DNA of 64,000 nucleotides from Hydrogenophaga sp. (GCA_030682835.1 JAUXNG010000033.1:21196-85195), one strand, 5' to 3'; counted from the stretch's first letter, positions 50,993-60,257 are shown. Notes: generated by a model from the sequence alone, not told the origin. Program-made: numbers and translations.

Positions 50993-51565
50993 ATGGGCAA
51001 CCGCCTGACCCAGATCGCCACCCGCACCGGAGACGCCGGCACCACCGGCCTCGGTGACAACACCCGCGTTTCCAAGAACAGCCTGCGCGTGCACGCCATG
51101 GGCGACGTGGATGAATTGAACTCGCACATCGGCCTGCTGCTGTGCGAGGACATGCCGGCCGATGTGCGCCAGTTGCTGGTCGAGATCCAGCACCAGCTGT
51201 TCAACCTGGGCGGCGAGCTGTCGATCCCCGGCTTCGAGTTGCTCAAGCCCGAGGCCGTGCTGGCGCTCGACGAGGCATTGGCCACCTACAACGAGCAGCT
51301 GCCGCGCCTGCAGGAGTTCATTCTGCCCGCCGGCAACCGCGCCGCCTCGCAGGCCCATGTGTGCCGCACGGTTGCGCGCCGCGCCGAGCGCGCCGTGGTG
51401 GCCCTGGGCAACGAAGAGGCGCTGAAGGACACGCCGCGCCAGTACCTCAACCGTCTTTCCGACCTGATGTTTGTGTTGGCGCGCGTGCTCAACCGCATGA
51501 ACGGCGGTGACGACGTGTACTGGAAGAGCGAGCGCATGGCCCAGCAGCAGGAGCCCGCCGCGTGA
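50993..51565 (+). CDS. PduO-type cob(I)alamin adenosyltransferase
   Basis: 190 aa. TRTGDAGTTGLGDNTRVSK is the ATP-binding signature; VHAMGDVDELNSHIGLLL, EIQHQLFNLGGELSIPG and the C-terminal RRAERAVVALGNE and YLNRLSDLMFVLAR fit the trimeric PduO/MMAB family. Makes adenosylcobalamin. Start ATG 50993 has AAGGAG upstream. Followed, with GTGA overlap, by a small exported protein. Confidence 0.93.
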   Translation: MGNRLTQIATRTGDAGTTGLGDNTRVSKNSLRVHAMGDVDELNSHIGLLLCEDMPADVRQLLVEIQHQLFNLGGELSIPGFELLKPEAVLALDEALATYNEQLPRLQEFILPAGNRAASQAHVCRTVARRAERAVVALGNEEALKDTPRQYLNRLSDLMFVLARVLNRMNGGDDVYWKSERMAQQQEPAA

Positions 51566-51927
51566 AACCGGCTCCCGCCACGGCAGCGTTGCTGGCGGCG
51601 GCCTTAGTACTTGGCGCCGCGCCGGCCGTGTGGGCGCAAAGCCCGGCACCGCCCGCGCCTGCGACCAGCGTCACGCTGCTGTGCGATGCGGCCTACCTGC
51701 CCGAGCGCACCCGCTGGGAGCGCCGCGTGGACATCGCTGTCGACCAGCAGCGCGTGCGCTCGGTGCACATCGACGGCGTGCCGGTCTACACCTTCAGCAT
51801 CCGCGGCACGACCATCCTCACGGCCCTGGACAACGAACGCATCCAGATCGACACCGCCGCCCTGGCGTGGACCAGCGATTTCCGTGGACTGGCCACTTCG
51901 CAGGGACGCTGCGAACGGGCCGGATAG
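51562..51927 (+). CDS. Small exported protein of unknown function
   Basis: 121 aa. Signal peptide APATAALLAAALVLGAAPAVWAQ, then a short domain with two Cys (LLCDAAY and GRCERAG) and RWERRVDIAVDQQRVRSVHI. GTG start overlaps the stop of the adenosyltransferase gene (GTGA), suggesting coupling. No motif recognised. Confidence 0.65.
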   Translation: MKPAPATAALLAAALVLGAAPAVWAQSPAPPAPATSVTLLCDAAYLPERTRWERRVDIAVDQQRVRSVHIDGVPVYTFSIRGTTILTALDNERIQIDTAALAWTSDFRGLATSQGRCERAG

Positions 51928-51957
51928 AAACCTGCCGGCGCACGCGGCGGCATCTGC

Positions 51958-52671
51958 TCAGCGGCAGAGGGTGAACGGCCCCCGGTCCAGGTGCAGGTGG
52001 TCGGCGTGGGCCTGGTTGTATTCGGGGCCGAACACGCCGTCGAAAAACTGGCAGGCGCCCCGGTGAACGGCGCGCAGGAACTGTGCCTCTGGCCGTTCAG
52101 AACCCTCAGCGCCCTCGGAGCGCCAGTGCCCTGACACGGTGATGCGCCGCCCGTCCTGCAGCCGGAAGCCGGCAATGTCCAGCGCGTCGGCGCTGGCGTG
52201 CTGGCTGAGGCGTCCGCCCTCGCGCCCGTAGACATTGCGGCAGGCAAAGCTGCCGAAATGGTCGATCTGCCGCACGGACGTGCCCAGCAGCCGCTCGGCC
52301 TCGGGCACCATCACATGCTCTTCCCACAGCGCCAACGACACCGCCGCGCGGCATGACAGCGTGAACGGCGTTCCCACCTGCACGCGGGTCTCGCGCACCA
52401 GCACCACGTTGCGCAAGGGGCAGCCGGGCGCGGCTTCACGGTCGGGCAGGGGCTCGGCCCGCATCCTGGCCTGTTCCAGCGTGAGCAGACAGGCCTGTGG
52501 GTCGTCGTCCAGCCGCCGCAGCTTGTGGCGCGTGAGCCAGTTGGGCGGCTCCTCGATCACCAGCGGCGCCCAGGGGTTGAGGTGCGGGGGCAGCTGCCAG
52601 TGCGTGCCGTGGGTGAGGTAGGCGGTCGCACCGGCGCCGAGCAGGAAGATGAAGAGGAGCAGGGCACGCAT
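51958..52671 (-). CDS. Extensin-like (M15-related) family protein
   Basis: 237 aa. N-terminal membrane anchor ALLLFIFLLGAGATAYLTHG. Extensin-like C-terminal domain: CPLRNVVLVRETRVQVG, SCRAAVSLALWEEHVMVPEA, GSFACRNVYGREGGRLSQHA, SADALDIAGFRL and HADHLHLDRGPFTLC. The His/Asp pattern resembles LAS-type Zn peptidases that act on peptidoglycan; activity is not shown for this family. Four Cys probably form disulfides. ATG 52671 chosen. Confidence 0.82.
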   Translation of the reverse strand: MRALLLFIFLLGAGATAYLTHGTHWQLPPHLNPWAPLVIEEPPNWLTRHKLRRLDDDPQACLLTLEQARMRAEPLPDREAAPGCPLRNVVLVRETRVQVGTPFTLSCRAAVSLALWEEHVMVPEAERLLGTSVRQIDHFGSFACRNVYGREGGRLSQHASADALDIAGFRLQDGRRITVSGHWRSEGAEGSERPEAQFLRAVHRGACQFFDGVFGPEYNQAHADHLHLDRGPFTLCR

Positions 52672-52762
52672 CGGTGGGGCAGGGCGGGGGTGTCGCCTGC
52701 CCGGGGCAAACGGGCTGCCGATGAGCGGGGTGGGGGCGCACACGGGCGCTCCCGGCAGCGGC

Positions 52763-53188
52763 TCAGCGCGGCGCCAGCACCGCCATGGTGATGCGTGAGA
52801 CGCAGGTCAGCTCGCCCGCGTCGTTCGTCAGGTCGATCTGCCAGACCTGCGTGCTGCGGCCGATGTGCACCGGCCGGGTGACGCCGGTGACCCAGCCACT
52901 GGTGGCGCCCTTGAGGTGGTTGGCGTTGATGTCCAGCCCCACGGCGCGGTGGCCGGTGGGGCAGCTGAAGGCCGCGCCGCAGCTGCCCAGGGTCTCAGCC
53001 AGCACCACGCTCACGCCGCCGTGCAGCAGGCCGTAGGGCTGCTTCGTGCGGCTGTCGACCGGCACGCGCGCGGTGATGAAGTCGTCACCGACTTCCTGGA
53101 ATTCCATGCCCAGGTGCTGCACCGCGGTGCCCACGTGCAGATCCGTGAGGATCTGCACCGAGATGTCCTGCGTCCAGACGCGGCTCAT
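52763..53188 (-). CDS. Hotdog-fold thioesterase (PaaI/EntH-like)
   Basis: 141 aa. PYGLLHGGVSVVLAETLGSC is the hotdog helix with the catalytic-region HGG motif, followed by GLDINANHLKGAT. Hydrolyses acyl-CoA, probably aromatic or hydroxylated. ATG 53188 overlaps the stop of the permease gene upstream (ATGA), so the two are translationally coupled. Confidence 0.88.
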   Translation of the reverse strand: MSRVWTQDISVQILTDLHVGTAVQHLGMEFQEVGDDFITARVPVDSRTKQPYGLLHGGVSVVLAETLGSCGAAFSCPTGHRAVGLDINANHLKGATSGWVTGVTRPVHIGRSTQVWQIDLTNDAGELTCVSRITMAVLAPR

Positions 53189-54474
53189 GCCCGCTTCCGG
53201 CCGATCAACGCCCACAGCCCGATCGCGCCGAAGGTGGCGGTTCCGATTCCGCCGAGCGCGAACTCGCCAAACTTCAGCGTGTACTCGCCGGTGCCCAGCA
53301 CCAGGGTGATAGCGGCCACCAGCAGGTTGCGGTTGTCGGAAAAGTCCACCTTGTTGTCGACCCAGATCTTGGCGCCGGCCACGGCAATGAGGCCGAACAC
53401 CACGATGGACACGCCCCCCATCACGGCCAGGGGAATGGCCTGGATCAGCGCGCCGAACTTGGGGCTGAAGCCCAGCAGGATGGCCATGGCGCCGGCCACC
53501 ACGAAGATGGCGGTGGAATAGATCTTGGTGGCGGCCATCACGCCGATGTTCTCGGCGTAGGTGGTCACGCCGGTGCCGCCCGCGCTGCCGGCCACGATGG
53601 TGGCCACGCCGTCGCCCATGAAGGCGCGGCCCAGGTAACGGTCCAGGTTCTTGCCGGTCATGGCGGTCACGGCCTTGATGTGACCCAGGTTTTCCGCCAC
53701 CAGGATCACCGCCACCGGGGCGATCAGCAGCATGGCGTTCACTTCAAACACGGGGGCGCTGAAGTTGGGCATGCCGAACCAGGCGGCGCTGGCGATGCCT
53801 GACAGGTCCATCGGTTTGCCCATGCCAAGGCCGTTGGTGAGCACCGCGTAGATCACGCTGGCCACGACCAGGCCCATGAGGATCAGCAGGCGCTGCACCA
53901 TGCCGCGCGTGAACACCGCCACCAGCGCCACGCTCACGAAGGTGATGCCCTGCATCCAGGCGTCGAAGTTGGTGGGCGCCATGTTCTTGATGGGGATGTG
54001 CGCCAGGTTCAGGCCGATCACCGCCACCACCGAGCCGGTGACCACCGGCGGCATGAGGCGCTCGATCCAGCCGGTGCCGATGGCCTGCACCAGCGCACCG
54101 ATGAGCGTGTAGACGATGCCGCAGGCGATGATGCCGCCCAGCGCCACGCCGATGTTGGCGTTCGGGCCCGGCCCGGCGTAGCCGCTGGCCGCGATCACCA
54201 CGCCGATGAAGGCGAAGCTCGAGCCCAGGTAGCTCGGCACCTTGCCGCCGGTCATGACGAAGAAGATGAGCGTGCCGATGCCGCTCATGAGGATGGCGAC
54301 GTTGGGGTCGAAGCCCATCAGGATGGGCGCCAGCACGGTGGCGCCAAACATGGCGATGAGGTGCTGCACCCCCATCACCGTGGTCTGCGGCCAGGGCAGA
54401 CGCTCGTCGGGGCCCACGACGCCGCCGCTGTCGAGCGTGGCAGAGGGTTTTTCGGTCCAGGTGAACATGCCCAT
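53185..54474 (-). CDS. NCS2-family nucleobase permease (UraA-like)
   Basis: 429 aa, about 12-14 hydrophobic segments. QHLIAMFGATVLAPILMGFD is the uracil-permease start; SGIGTLIFFVMTGGKVPSYL, GSSFAFIGVV and AENLGHIKAVTAMTGKN with the Glu of the transport site; GSAGGTGVTTYAENIGVMAA is the second conserved Glu/Asn motif. Uracil:H+ symport is likely, with xanthine possible. ATG 54474 (MGMFTWTEKPS). Coupled to the thioesterase gene. Confidence 0.9.
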   Translation of the reverse strand: MGMFTWTEKPSATLDSGGVVGPDERLPWPQTTVMGVQHLIAMFGATVLAPILMGFDPNVAILMSGIGTLIFFVMTGGKVPSYLGSSFAFIGVVIAASGYAGPGPNANIGVALGGIIACGIVYTLIGALVQAIGTGWIERLMPPVVTGSVVAVIGLNLAHIPIKNMAPTNFDAWMQGITFVSVALVAVFTRGMVQRLLILMGLVVASVIYAVLTNGLGMGKPMDLSGIASAAWFGMPNFSAPVFEVNAMLLIAPVAVILVAENLGHIKAVTAMTGKNLDRYLGRAFMGDGVATIVAGSAGGTGVTTYAENIGVMAATKIYSTAIFVVAGAMAILLGFSPKFGALIQAIPLAVMGGVSIVVFGLIAVAGAKIWVDNKVDFSDNRNLLVAAITLVLGTGEYTLKFGEFALGGIGTATFGAIGLWALIGRKRA

Positions 54475-54614
54475 AGGGGTTCTTTCTTGGTGGGGTGGGT
54501 GGCGAAGGTATGCAAGGCCCGCAGGCTGCGCGCGATTCTGCCGTGAGACACACGGCGTTACAACCGACATGGTACTGGTCGGGACCGGCGCCGGATCGCC
54601 GGAGGTGCCAGCGT

Positions 54615-55100
54615 TCAGCCGACCCGGAAAAAGCGCATCTCCACCCGGTCGGGGAAGCGCGCGCCGGTGCCGATAAACAGGCTCTCGGTCATCCAGGCCA
54701 GGGCCGGGTGCGACACCTCGAAGGTGGGCGCGCAGCGGAAGTAGATGGCGGCCGGGTCCACCGGCTCTCCGCGCACCAGCTTCGCAATGTCCTCGGCCGA
54801 GCCGCGGCGCAGGGCGCGGTTCTGCACGAACACATGGGCGCCGGGCCAGCCGGCGTCGTCCAGCTGCAGCAGGTAGCGCGCGTCCAGGTCGGCACAGGTC
54901 TCGCTCACCACCAGCTGGAAGTCGGCCCCGCCGGGCAGCACCTGCCCGTTGAGCTGGCCGCGCACGGTGCCGCCGGTGATGGGAATAACGCGCCGGCGGC
55001 CCCGGCTGTTGAGGCCGGTCACGTGGCCGGCTTCGATGGGGGCGGCGACGAACACCGTGAGGTCCAGGACGGGTTCGAGTGTGGGCGTGGGCAGGGTCAT
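54615..55100 (-). CDS. DUF3237 family protein
   Basis: 161 aa. LDLTVFVAAPIEAGHVTGLN and RRRVIPITGGTVRGQLNGQV are the family's first strands, then QLVVSETCADLDARYLLQLD, IYFRCAPTFEVSHPAL and LFIGTGARFPDRVEMRFFRV. Beta-barrel protein of unknown function. Divergent from the acetoacetyl-CoA synthetase. ATG 55100. Confidence 0.83.
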   Translation of the reverse strand: MTLPTPTLEPVLDLTVFVAAPIEAGHVTGLNSRGRRRVIPITGGTVRGQLNGQVLPGGADFQLVVSETCADLDARYLLQLDDAGWPGAHVFVQNRALRRGSAEDIAKLVRGEPVDPAAIYFRCAPTFEVSHPALAWMTESLFIGTGARFPDRVEMRFFRVG

Positions 55101-55208
55101 GGGCGGGTTATACCGCTGCGGGTGCCCAGCCGTCACGCGGGCTGTCACCTTGGCTTGCGCCGCTGCCCCGTCGCGCTGCTACGCTGCCGGCACAGGAGAC
55201 AGAACCTC

Positions 55209-57527
55209 ATGACACAGCCCACCGCCACGCCCCCGTACGTTCCCCAGATCCGCCTGTACCAGGACTGGCTCGCCAGCCACCGCGGCCTGCATTTTGCCAG
55301 CTATGACGAGCTGTGGCGCTGGTCCACCACCGATCTGGAGGCGTTCTGGCAGAGCATCTGGGACTACTTCGAGCTGCAGTCACCCACGCCGCACACCGCG
55401 GTGCTGGAGCGCAATCTGATGCCGGGCGCGCACTGGTTCCCGGGTGCGCAGGTCAACTACGCCCAGCAGGCCCTGCGCCATGTGGAGGCCGCGCACGCGG
55501 CGGGCTTCCCGGCCGTGGTGTCGGACAACGAAAAAGGCCAGCGGCGCGAACTGAGCTGGCCCGAGCTGCGCCGCCAGGTCGCCTCGCTCGCGCTGCACCT
55601 GCAGGCGCAGGGTGTGCAGCCGGGCGACCGCGTGGCCGCCTACCTGCCCAACATCCCGGAAACCATGGTCGCCTTCCTGGCGGTGGTGAGCATCGGCGCG
55701 GTGTGGAGCGTGTGCGCACCCGACATGGGCACCAACGCCGTGCTCGACCGCTTCCGACAGATTGAACCTGTGGCGCTGATCGCCTGCGACGGCGTCACCT
55801 ACGGGGGCAAGGACTTTGACCGCCTGGCCGTGGTGGCCGAGCTGCGCGCGGCCCTGCCCACGGTGCGCCACGTGATCCTGCACACCAACCTGGCGCAGGA
55901 CCCGGCTGGGGTGGACCGGGCCATGGAGGCCGCGCAGCCCTGCGCCGCCTTCAGCACCGCCACCGCGCGCCACGATGCGGCTGTACAGGCCTTCGAGCCG
56001 ATGTGGCTGCCCTTCGAGCACCCGCTGTGGATCGTCTACAGCAGCGGCACCACCGGCCTGCCCAAGCCCATCGTGCACGGCCACGGCGGCACGGTGATCG
56101 TGGCGCTGGCCCTGAAGATCATCCACAACGACGTGGGCTGCAGCTACCACCCCAACAGCTTCGGCGAGCGCTACCACTGGTACAGCTCCACCGGCTGGGT
56201 GATGTGGAACGCGCAGACCAGCGGCCTGCTCAACGGCACCACCTGCGTCATTTTTGATGGCAACCCCGGCGGCACCAAAGAGCGGACCGACTGGACCACG
56301 CTCTGGCGCTTTGCCGCCCGCGAAGGCGTCACCTTCTTCGGCGCTGGCGCCGCTTTTTTTGCGAACTGTCTGAAGGCCGGTGTGGACCTGAGCAGCTGCG
56401 GCGACCTGTCCACCGTGCGGGCGCTGGGCAGCACCGGTTCGCCGCTGTCGGAAGAGGCGCAGAACTGGGGCACGGCGCAGTTTCGGCGGCTGGCGCAGGC
56501 GCGCACCCAGGCCATTCGGGCTGAGCCCTTCCCCTCCTTTCGCGCTGAGCTTGTCGAAGGGCTCTCGCCACCCTTGATCCCAGGGCTTCGACAGGCTCAG
56601 CCCGAACGGGGTTTGGATGTGAGCGGGGGCGGCCGATTCGCCGCCGGGCCGCCCCAAGGCGAATCAGCCCCCCCGGGGGGCAGCGACCCACACGCAGTGG
56701 GGGAGCGTGGGGGCGACATCTGGTGGTGCAACATCTCCGGCGGCACCGACTTCGCCGGCGCCTTCATCGGCGGCAACCGCGAGCTGCCGCAGACCCCGGG
56801 CCGCATGCAGTGCCGCCTAATGGGTTGCGCGGTCGAGTCCTGGGACGAGCAGGGTCAGCCTGTCACCGACGCGGTGGGCGAACTGGTCTGCGCCCAGCCC
56901 ATCCCCTCCATGCCGCTCTACTTCGTGGGCGACACCGACAACCAGCGCCTCATCGGCAGCTACTTCGATACTTTCCCGCCCGGCCATGGCAGGCGACCCG
57001 GCGGCGGCGACCTGCCGGCCGAGGCCGGCGCCGTCTGGCGCCACGGCGACTGGCTTCGCATCTTCCCCGACGGCTCCTGCGTCATCTACGGCCGCTCCGA
57101 CGCCACCATCAACCGCCATGGTCTGCGCATGGGCACCAGCGAGCTCTACAGCGCGGTCGAGGCCCTGCCCGAGGTGCTGGACAGTATGGTGGTCGATCTG
57201 GAATACCTGGGCCGTGAGAGCTACATGCCGCTGTTCGTGGTGCTGCGCCCGGGCCTCACGCTCGATGAGGCGATGACTGCGAAGATCAACGGCGCCATCC
57301 GCACCGCGCTCTCGCCCCGCTTCCTGCCCAACGCCGTGTTCCAGGTGGCCGAGATTCCGCGCACGCTCTCGGGCAAAAAGCAGGAACTGCCCATCAAGAA
57401 ACTGTTGCTGGGCCAGCCGCTGGACAAGGTGATCAACCGCGAGGCCATGGCCAACCCCGGGTGCCTGGACTGGTACGTTCGTTTTGCCGAGGCGCACCTC
57501 GGCGGTCAACCCCCTGCCGGCGCCTGA
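55209..57527 (+). CDS. Acetoacetyl-CoA synthetase with in-frame repeat insertion
   Basis: 772 aa against about 650-660 for the family. N-terminal acyl-CoA synthetase domain, IVYSSGTTGLPKPIVHGHGG as P-loop, GRSDATINRHGLRMG, and SGKKQELPIKKLL with the catalytic Lys near the end. Converts acetoacetate to acetoacetyl-CoA. Residues about 437-502 (AEPFPSFRAELVEGLSPPLI onward to DPHAVGERGG) have no place in the fold: the DNA here is two intergenic-type repeats read in frame, inserted before WWCNISGGTDF, where homologues are continuous. A shorter insertion (PGHGRRPGGGDLPAEA) lies near residue 600. Activity of the enzyme with this insert is unproved. Confidence 0.85.
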   Translation: MTQPTATPPYVPQIRLYQDWLASHRGLHFASYDELWRWSTTDLEAFWQSIWDYFELQSPTPHTAVLERNLMPGAHWFPGAQVNYAQQALRHVEAAHAAGFPAVVSDNEKGQRRELSWPELRRQVASLALHLQAQGVQPGDRVAAYLPNIPETMVAFLAVVSIGAVWSVCAPDMGTNAVLDRFRQIEPVALIACDGVTYGGKDFDRLAVVAELRAALPTVRHVILHTNLAQDPAGVDRAMEAAQPCAAFSTATARHDAAVQAFEPMWLPFEHPLWIVYSSGTTGLPKPIVHGHGGTVIVALALKIIHNDVGCSYHPNSFGERYHWYSSTGWVMWNAQTSGLLNGTTCVIFDGNPGGTKERTDWTTLWRFAAREGVTFFGAGAAFFANCLKAGVDLSSCGDLSTVRALGSTGSPLSEEAQNWGTAQFRRLAQARTQAIRAEPFPSFRAELVEGLSPPLIPGLRQAQPERGLDVSGGGRFAAGPPQGESAPPGGSDPHAVGERGGDIWWCNISGGTDFAGAFIGGNRELPQTPGRMQCRLMGCAVESWDEQGQPVTDAVGELVCAQPIPSMPLYFVGDTDNQRLIGSYFDTFPPGHGRRPGGGDLPAEAGAVWRHGDWLRIFPDGSCVIYGRSDATINRHGLRMGTSELYSAVEALPEVLDSMVVDLEYLGRESYMPLFVVLRPGLTLDEAMTAKINGAIRTALSPRFLPNAVFQVAEIPRTLSGKKQELPIKKLLLGQPLDKVINREAMANPGCLDWYVRFAEAHLGGQPPAGA
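56519..56714. repeat. Two repeat units inside the acetoacetyl-CoA synthetase gene
   Basis: First unit: GCTGAGCTTGTCGAAGGGCT (56545-56564) and its inverted partner GGCTTCGACAGGCTCAGCC (56583-56602 region), the CTTCGACAGGCTCAGCCCGAACGG-type element common in proteobacteria. Second unit: GGGCGGCCGATTCGCCGCCG, then CCCCCCCGGGGGG and CACACGCAGTGGGGGAGCGT, typical of Comamonadaceae intergenic regions. No stop codon arises in frame. Confidence 0.8.
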
Positions 57528-57669
57528 GTTGCCGGCAGTCGCCGGCGCGACGATTTGTGCGCCGGCATGGGGGTCGCTTCTCTTCCCTCGTAGGACCTCA
57601 GGGGCTAAGGTCTGTTTCTGGATGCCACCCCGGCGCCCCCCACACACCCAGCCCAGAGGAGCCTTCCCC

Positions 57670-58662
57670 ATGACCGACTTCAAGACCCCCTTCAACCGCC
57701 GCCAGCTGCTGACTGCCGCCGCTGCCGTCGCCGCGCCCGCCATCCTGCCGTCCGGTGCCCTGGCGCAAGACCGTTTCCCCTCGCGCCCCATCACCCTGAT
57801 CGCGCCCTGGCCGGCCGGCGGCAGCAGCGACGGCGTGATGCGCGCCTTTGGCGAAAGCGCCTCGAAGATCCTGGGCGTGCCCATCGTCATTGACAACAAG
57901 CCCGGCGTGGGTGGCACCCTGGGCGCCAGCGCCATGGTCAATGCCCGTCCTGACGGCTACACGCTGACCCAGCTGCCGCTGGGCATCTACCGCCTGCCGC
58001 ACATGCAGAACATGGCGTTTGATCCGGTCAAGGACATCAGCCACATCGTCTGCCTCACGGGTTACACCTTCGGCATCGCCTGCACGGCCGAGTCGCCCTT
58101 CAAGACCATTCAGGAAATGGTGGCGTTCGCCAAGGCGAACCCGGGCAAGCTCGAGTACGGCCACACCGGCACGGGCACCACGCCCCACCTGGCCATCGAA
58201 GAGTTCAGCGCCAAGGCCGGCATCGAGCTCAACCCCATCCCGTTCAAGGGCTCGGCCGAGATCATGAACGCCATCCTGGGCGGTCACATCCGCGTCATGA
58301 GCGGCACCACCGAGTTCGCACCCCACGTGCAGAGCGGCAAACTGCGCCTGCTCGCCACGCTCGGCAGCCAGCGCAACAAGGCCTTCCCCAACGTGCCCAC
58401 GGTCAAGGAAAGCGGCTGGGACACCATCACCGAATCGCCCTTCGGCATCGGTGGTCCGAAGAACATGGACCCGGCCGTGGTGCGCGTGTTGCACGACGCC
58501 TTCCGCAAGACCCTGGAAGACCCGGCCGTGCAGGCCACGCTCGACAAGTTCTACATGCCCAGCATCTACATGAGCACGGCCGACTACACGGCCTACGCCG
58601 AGCGCACCTTCCGCAACGAGAAGGCGACGATCGAGCGGCTGGGGCTGGCGAAGAAGAGCTGA
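57670..58662 (+). CDS. Bug-family (TctC-type) periplasmic solute-binding protein
   Basis: 330 aa. Signal peptide with twin Arg, FNRRQLLTAAAAVAAPAILP, suggesting Tat export. Bug-family domain: RPITLIAPWPAGGSSDGVMR, VIDNKPGVGGTLGASAMVNA, PDGYTLTQLPLGIYR, GLGRKS-like end. Such proteins bind carboxylates or aromatic acids; many are stand-alone. No TctAB genes nearby. Could serve the pyridine cluster, though a DMT gene lies between. Confidence 0.87.
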   Translation: MTDFKTPFNRRQLLTAAAAVAAPAILPSGALAQDRFPSRPITLIAPWPAGGSSDGVMRAFGESASKILGVPIVIDNKPGVGGTLGASAMVNARPDGYTLTQLPLGIYRLPHMQNMAFDPVKDISHIVCLTGYTFGIACTAESPFKTIQEMVAFAKANPGKLEYGHTGTGTTPHLAIEEFSAKAGIELNPIPFKGSAEIMNAILGGHIRVMSGTTEFAPHVQSGKLRLLATLGSQRNKAFPNVPTVKESGWDTITESPFGIGGPKNMDPAVVRVLHDAFRKTLEDPAVQATLDKFYMPSIYMSTADYTAYAERTFRNEKATIERLGLAKKS

Positions 58663-58698
58663 GCCTGGACGTGTTGTGAAGCGGGCCGCCGGAGGGCC

Positions 58699-59601
58699 CT
58701 ACCTGCGGCTCACCAGCACGATCCCCGCCGCCACGCCCAGCAGCGCCAGCACCAGCTGCAGCGTGAGCGGCTCGCCCAGCAGCACCACCCCGAACACCAG
58801 CGCGAACACGGGGGTGAGGAAGGTGAAGGTGCTCATCTGCGTGGCGGGGTAGTGGCGCAGCATCCACATCCAGGTGAGGTAGCTGGCGAAGGCGCCCACG
58901 GCGGTCTGCAGGAACACCGAACCCCAGGCCAAAGCCGAGTAGTCGAAGCCCCAGGTCTCACCCAGCGCCAGCGAGAGCCAGGGCGTCACCGCAGCGGTGA
59001 CGCCCAGCTGGTAGAACAGCGACTTCTCGGCCGAAACGGTGGCAATTTTCGTGGTGCGGATCGCCAGCGTCGTCAGCCCCCACAGCATGCCGGCGGCCAG
59101 GCCCATGGCATCGCCCTTCCACTGGCCCACCACGGGTGAGCTGTGCATGAAGCCTTCGCTGAAGGCCACGGCCACCGCGCTGAAAGCGATGAACAGGCCG
59201 ATCCACTGGATGCGGCGCAGCTTCTCAGCCGCCACGAAGCGGGGTAACAGCAGCGCCACCCAGAACGGGCTGGTGTACAGGAACACGGTGAGGCGCGAGG
59301 CGCTGGTGTGGGTGAGCCCGAGGTAGATGAAGCAGAACTCGCCGGCGAACAGCAGGCCCACCAGCAGCCCACCCATCAGCGTGCCGTCGCGTTTGAAGAG
59401 GGCCACGCCGCGGTACTGGCACCACAGCCAGAGCAGCGCGGTGGCGCCCCACATGCGGATGGATGCCTGCCACAGGGGCGGGATCTCGCGCGAGGCGAAC
59501 TTGATCAGGATCTGCTGGAAGCCCCAGAACGCGCAGCAGGCGATGAGCAGCGTGATGGCCAGGGTGTCGAGGTGCGTCTTGCGCTGGATGGCGGTGGTCA
59601 T
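58699..59601 (-). CDS. EamA/DMT-family permease
   Basis: 300 aa, ten hydrophobic segments in two EamA halves: LIACCAFWGFQQILIKFASR and FLYTSPFWVALLLPRFV in the first, LWGLTTLAIRTTKIATVSAE and FLTPVFALVFGVVLLGEPLT in the second. Exports small metabolites; substrate unknown. ATG 59601. Confidence 0.88.
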   Translation of the reverse strand: MTTAIQRKTHLDTLAITLLIACCAFWGFQQILIKFASREIPPLWQASIRMWGATALLWLWCQYRGVALFKRDGTLMGGLLVGLLFAGEFCFIYLGLTHTSASRLTVFLYTSPFWVALLLPRFVAAEKLRRIQWIGLFIAFSAVAVAFSEGFMHSSPVVGQWKGDAMGLAAGMLWGLTTLAIRTTKIATVSAEKSLFYQLGVTAAVTPWLSLALGETWGFDYSALAWGSVFLQTAVGAFASYLTWMWMLRHYPATQMSTFTFLTPVFALVFGVVLLGEPLTLQLVLALLGVAAGIVLVSRR

Positions 59602-59678
59602 AGGGAGGGAATTGTCGGGGGAGAGCGGCGGCTGGCCGTGTCGCGCAGCCGTCGCGCATCGCCGGGACGAGCGTCTGG

Positions 59679-60113
59679 TCAGGTCACCCGGGCCAGGCGC
59701 TGCAGCTGTTCTTTCAGGCGGCGCACCTCGGTCGGGGTGAAGCCGGCCAGCGTGGCCGATTCGTGTTCGCGCGCCAGCTCGATCAGTGGCCCCACCTTGG
59801 CCAGGCCGGCGGCGGTGATCGCCACCAGCGTGCGGCGCTGGTCAGCCGGGTCGCCACACACCGACACCCAGCCCTGCGCCGCCAGCCGCTGTACCAGCTT
59901 GGTGACGGTGGGTTGCTGGCTCAGCACCTCCTGCGCCAGCTGGCCGACCGGCACCGGCTGCTGCTCGCTCAGCGTGGCCAGCACGCGCCACTCCAGCGAG
60001 CCCAGCCCGGCCTCACGCACGACCGCCTCGAAGTCCTTGAACAGCGCGTGGTTCGCCTGCCCGAGCAGGTAGCCCAGGTAGTCGTCGACAAAGCGGGGTG
60101 GGATCATGGGCAT
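59679..60113 (-). CDS. MarR-family regulator (NicR-like position)
   Basis: 144 aa. Winged-helix MarR fold: YLLGQANHALFKDFEAVVRE, LGSLEWRVLATLSEQQPVPV, QEVLSQQPTVTKLVQRLAAQ (recognition helix), DPADQRRTLVAITAAG wing. MarR proteins commonly repress aromatic-degradation genes and are released by the substrate; NicR, PicR of pyridine pathways belong to this family. Here it precedes the pyridine-type genes. ATG 60113, or 60107. Confidence 0.85.
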   Translation of the reverse strand: MPMIPPRFVDDYLGYLLGQANHALFKDFEAVVREAGLGSLEWRVLATLSEQQPVPVGQLAQEVLSQQPTVTKLVQRLAAQGWVSVCGDPADQRRTLVAITAAGLAKVGPLIELAREHESATLAGFTPTEVRRLKEQLQRLARVT

Positions 60114-60157
60114 GGCCTCATGGCTGGCGCGCGGCGTGTGGCACCTGTGCACGCGTG

Positions 60158-60257
60158 CCCCCATCCCAGCCTTCCCCCAGCGGGGGAAGGAGCCATGCAC
60201 GGTTGCGGCGGGATGTCTGACTCCCTCCCCCGCTGGGGGAGGGTTGGGGTGGGGGCT
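60158..60257. repeat. Inverted pair of palindromic repeats
   Basis: CCCCATCCCAGCCTTCCCCC around AGCGGGGGAAGGAG (60158-60194) and its inverted copy CTCCCTCCCCCGCTGGGGGA followed by GGGTTGGGGTGGGGG (60219-60257). Each is itself a hairpin. It is a BIME-like arrangement in the gap between the MarR and flavin reductase genes. Confidence 0.75.
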
